Source: Anaerolineales bacterium
GTDB taxonomy: Bacteria; Chloroflexota; Anaerolineae; Anaerolineales; DRMV01
Reading direction: 5' to 3'
Length of the DNA stretch: 8,756 bases
Assembly (NCBI GenBank): GCA_015491595.1
Contig: WFVP01000430.1
Location: 1 to 8,756, forward strand
Shown: positions 6,905-8,756 of the stretch, one piece after another
Numbering within the stretch: position 1 is the first letter of the stretch
Layout of the letters: every line of letters starts with the position of its first letter
Program-made: the position numbers and the translations under genes
Notes under the pieces: model-generated
Database searches by the model: none
What the model was told of the DNA's origin: nothing
The model's input: the letters and a program-made list of their open reading frames with translations, nothing else

Positions 6905-7216
6905 ATGTCGGATGTGAACCTGTACGACATCTTGCGACGACCCATTTTCACGGAGAAATCCGTGCGCTTGGCCAAGAAGTACAACCAGTACACCTTTGAG
7001 GTCGCGCCGTATGCCAACAAGCCGCTTATTAAGGAAGCGGTAGAGAAGATTTTCAACGTGAAGGTCAAGAAGGTGCACGTGATGAACGTGCCCGCCAAGC
7101 GCAAGCGGGACTGGCGTACGTACCGCTGGGTGATTCGACGGCCGGGATACAAGAAAGCCATCGTGACCCTGGAAGAGGGCTATCGCCTGGACATCTTCGA
7201 GGGCGTGCAGGAGTAA
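6905..7216 (+). CDS. rplW: Large ribosomal subunit protein L23 (uL23)
   Basis: L23 lies at the tunnel exit and is the docking site for trigger factor and the signal recognition particle. The 103-residue protein opens with the family motif [24 protein letters not shown]; Glu17 corresponds to the trigger-factor contact Glu18 of E. coli. The segment [20 protein letters not shown] is the second conserved block, followed by the basic loop [11 protein letters not shown] and a C-terminal strand [27 protein letters not shown] (6892-6897) precedes ATG 6905; another ATG at 6900 is out of frame. The gene starts 13 bases after rplD and ends 4 bases before rplB, so translation is probably coupled. Confidence 0.99.
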   Translation: MSDVNLYDILRRPIFTEKSVRLAKKYNQYTFEVAPYANKPLIKEAVEKIFNVKVKKVHVMNVPAKRKRDWRTYRWVIRRPGYKKAIVTLEEGYRLDIFEGVQE

Positions 7217-7220
7217 AGCC

Positions 7221-8066
7221 ATGGGAATCAAGAAGTACAAGCCCGTGACGCCGAGCCTGCGGCATCGCACCGGCTACACCTTCGAGGAAATCACCAAGAC
7301 GGAGCCGGAGAAATCCTTGATTGAGCCGCTGAAGAAGCACGCGGGCCGGAACAATCAGGGCCGCATCACCGTGCGGCATCGGGGTGGCGGCAACAAGCGG
7401 TACTACCGCATCATCGATTTCAAGCGCGATAAGCGCGGTATTCCCGCCAAGGTCATCGCCATCGAGTACGACCCCAACCGGACGGCCCGCATCGCACTGT
7501 TGCAATATGCGGACGGTGAAAAGCGCTATATCATCGCGCCCGTGGGCTTGCGGGTCGGGGATACCGTGATGGCCGGGCCCGATGCGGAAATCCGCCCGGG
7601 CAACGCCCTGCCTCTGGCCAATATCCCCACCGGTACCCTCATCCATAACATCGAGCTCACACCGGGGAAGGGCGGCCAGCTGGTAAGGGCCGCGGGTACC
7701 TCGGCCCAGCTCATGGCCAAGGAGGGCGAATATGCCCACGTCCGCCTGCCCTCGGGTGAAGTGCGCCTGATTCACCTGTCTTGTTATGCCACCATCGGGC
7801 AGGTGGGGAATGTGGAGCACGCCCACATCAAGATTGGTAAAGCGGGACGCAAGCGCCATATGGGCTGGCGTCCCACGGTACGGGGTTCGGCCATGAATCC
7901 GGTGGACCACCCCCACGGCGGTGGCGAGGGTCGCGCGCCCATCGGTATGCCTTCGCCCAAGTCCCCGTGGGGCTGGAAGACCTTGGGGAAGAAGACCCGC
8001 AAGAACAAGCGGACCACGAAGTTCATCGTGCAGCCGCGCCAGAAGAAATCCAAGCGGAAGAAGTAG
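7221..8066 (+). CDS. rplB: Large ribosomal subunit protein L2 (uL2)
   Basis: L2 bridges the subunits and supports peptidyl transferase activity. The protein has 281 residues, slightly above the E. coli length. The N-terminal OB-type RNA-binding domain contains [22 protein letters not shown] (about 53-74) and [14 protein letters not shown]. The C-terminal SH3-like domain contains [18 protein letters not shown] and [15 protein letters not shown]; His230 is the counterpart of the functionally important His229 of E. coli. The tail ([25 protein letters not shown], taken in parts) is strongly basic. Its ribosome binding site AGGAG (7209-7213) lies inside the end of rplW, and only 4 bases separate the genes, which indicates translational coupling. 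Confidence 0.99.
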   Translation: MGIKKYKPVTPSLRHRTGYTFEEITKTEPEKSLIEPLKKHAGRNNQGRITVRHRGGGNKRYYRIIDFKRDKRGIPAKVIAIEYDPNRTARIALLQYADGEKRYIIAPVGLRVGDTVMAGPDAEIRPGNALPLANIPTGTLIHNIELTPGKGGQLVRAAGTSAQLMAKEGEYAHVRLPSGEVRLIHLSCYATIGQVGNVEHAHIKIGKAGRKRHMGWRPTVRGSAMNPVDHPHGGGEGRAPIGMPSPKSPWGWKTLGKKTRKNKRTTKFIVQPRQKKSKRKK

Positions 8067-8081
8067 CCAGGAGGTGGGCTT

Positions 8082-8360
8082 ATGGGTCGGTCGTTGAAGA
8101 AAGGACCGTATGTTGACCCCAAACTCTTGAAGAAGATTCGGGAGTTGAACGAGAAGGGTGAAAAGCGGGTGATTCGGACCTGGAGTCGGGACAGCACGAT
8201 TTTCCCCGAGATGGTGGGCCACACCATCGCGGTCCACAACGGGCGTCGTCACATCCCGGTGTACATCACCGAGCAGATGGTGGGCCATAAGCTGGGCGAG
8301 TTCGCGCCCACCCGGACCTTCCGGGGGCACATCGTGGAAAAGAAGAAGAAGCGCAAATAG
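8082..8360 (+). CDS. rpsS: Small ribosomal subunit protein S19 (uS19)
   Basis: S19 binds the 16S rRNA head together with S13 and contacts the A-site finger bridge. The 92-residue protein is full length: [19 protein letters not shown] at the start, then the signature [23 protein letters not shown] (about 33-54) and [27 protein letters not shown], with a basic KKKKRK tail. AGGAGGTG (8069-8076) sets the ATG. It begins 15 bases after rplB and precedes rplV by 54 bases, the canonical order in the S10 operon. Confidence 0.99.
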   Translation: MGRSLKKGPYVDPKLLKKIRELNEKGEKRVIRTWSRDSTIFPEMVGHTIAVHNGRRHIPVYITEQMVGHKLGEFAPTRTFRGHIVEKKKKRK

Positions 8361-8363
8361 CGC

Positions 8364-8379
8364 GGGACCGGGAGGTCCT
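8364..8379 (+). other. Small hairpin between rpsS and rplV
   Basis: GGGACC (8364-8369) pairs with GGTCCT (8374-8379), five Watson-Crick pairs plus a terminal G·T, closing a GGGA tetraloop of the stable GNRA type. An alternative uses TCCT (8376-8379) with AGGA (8391-8394). No T tract follows. It may stabilise the RNA or mark a processing site. Confidence 0.35.
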
Positions 8380-8414
8380 ACCCTGGAGTCAGGACGGTTG
8401 AGGAGGCAGGAACC

Positions 8415-8756
8415 ATGACGCTGGACGTACGAGCCGTGTTGAGGCGGGCACCCATTTCGCCCTACAAAGTGCGTCGGGTTATCAACGTGATTCGGGGCAA
8501 GGGCGCGGTGGAGGCGTTGCACATCCTGCGCTTTATGCCCCATCGGGGTGCTCGCATGGTGGAGAAGTTGCTCAAATCCGCCATTGCCAACGCGGAAGAG
8601 AATTTCGGTCTGCACCGGGATGACCTCTACATTTACCGCATCTATGCCGACGAGGGTCCCCGCTACAAACGTTATCGCTTCGCCGCGCGTGGGCGGGTGA
8701 AGCCCTATCGCCGCCGCACCTCACATATCACCATCATCCTCCGCGAACGCGGATGG
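8415..8756 (+). CDS. rplV: Large ribosomal subunit protein L22 (uL22), 3' end cut by the window
   Basis: L22 contacts all 23S rRNA domains, and its long beta hairpin lines the exit-tunnel constriction opposite L4. Reading from ATG 8415 gives 114 residues with no stop before the window ends, so only the extreme C-terminus can be missing. AGGAGG (8401-8406) precedes the start. Family blocks are ISPYKVRRVINVIRGKGAVEAL, then KLLKSAIANAEENFGL, DEGPRYKRYRFAARGR and RRRTSHITIILRE. The tunnel hairpin spans about residues 84-100 (YKRYRFAARGRVKPYRR), more aromatic and basic than the E. coli MKRIMPRAKGRADRILK. It belongs to the same transcription unit as rplC and so falls under the upstream attenuator. 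Confidence 0.97.
   Translation, partial: MTLDVRAVLRRAPISPYKVRRVINVIRGKGAVEALHILRFMPHRGARMVEKLLKSAIANAEENFGLHRDDLYIYRIYADEGPRYKRYRFAARGRVKPYRRRTSHITIILRERGW

Noticed and set aside
7065..8615. A 516-codon open frame on the minus strand across rplW to rplV.
   Set aside because: It overlaps securely identified ribosomal protein genes, gives a low-complexity His-, Gly- and Pro-rich product, and reflects the codon bias of GC-rich DNA. The long minus-strand frames at 5392-7161, 3787-4899, 2198-3076 and 1000-1797 are dismissed for the same reason.

Overview
The window is a contiguous str–S10 translation gene cluster, all on the + strand: rpsL–rpsG–fusA–tuf–rpsJ, then rplC–rplD–rplW–rplB–rpsS–rplV. 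The last gene runs off the right edge. A short, unrelated membrane-protein gene, cut by the left edge, sits upstream behind its own terminator. The DNA is GC-rich. Protein details suggest a probably thermophilic member of the Chloroflexota (Anaerolineae-like): L4 with KPWPQKGTGRAR and GGGVVHGPKPRDY, EF-Tu with [11 protein letters not shown], a 138-residue S12, and '[25 protein letters not shown]' style EF-G. This assignment is inferred from remembered family features, not from a search.

Layout. 2-415: end of an unrecognised four-helix membrane protein. 440-488: intrinsic terminator. 534-561: a perfect-consensus promoter (TTGACA, 16 bp, TATAAT) driving the str genes, followed by a leader of about 105 nt with small hairpins and a possible 22-codon Cys-containing upstream ORF. 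674-1581: rpsL (GTG start) and rpsG. 1596-1628: a strong terminator-like hairpin separating the ribosomal proteins from the elongation factors. 1709-5360: fusA, tuf and rpsJ with short gaps and strong ribosome binding sites. 5361-5553: a 193-nt regulatory gap. 5554-8756: rplC to rplV, tightly packed.

The most notable region is the rpsJ–rplC gap. It holds a likely extended -10 promoter, a perfect 9-bp inverted repeat, a short leader ORF ([12 protein letters not shown] from ATG, or MT plus that from an in-frame TTG), a perfect 11-bp terminator hairpin with a T tract, and a perfect 10-bp alternative pairing (5462-5471 with 5514-5523) that excludes the terminator. A third local hairpin (5453-5459 with 5464-5470) competes with the antiterminator and lies inside the leader ORF. 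This is the logic of ribosome-stalling attenuation. The peptide carries overlapping Arg-X-Arg motifs and an RLR-Y-P core like the RLR-F-P of the macrolide-responsive ErmD leader peptide. Here it would control ribosomal protein genes, including L4 and L22, which form the exit-tunnel constriction that senses such peptides.

A second unusual signal is tuf. Its codon use (ATT, GGG, GCG) differs sharply from that of its neighbours, and the style changes abruptly in the last ~16 codons, as if most of the gene had been replaced by recombination or conversion. All functional calls for the ribosomal proteins and elongation factors are secure; the regulatory models are inference from sequence alone.
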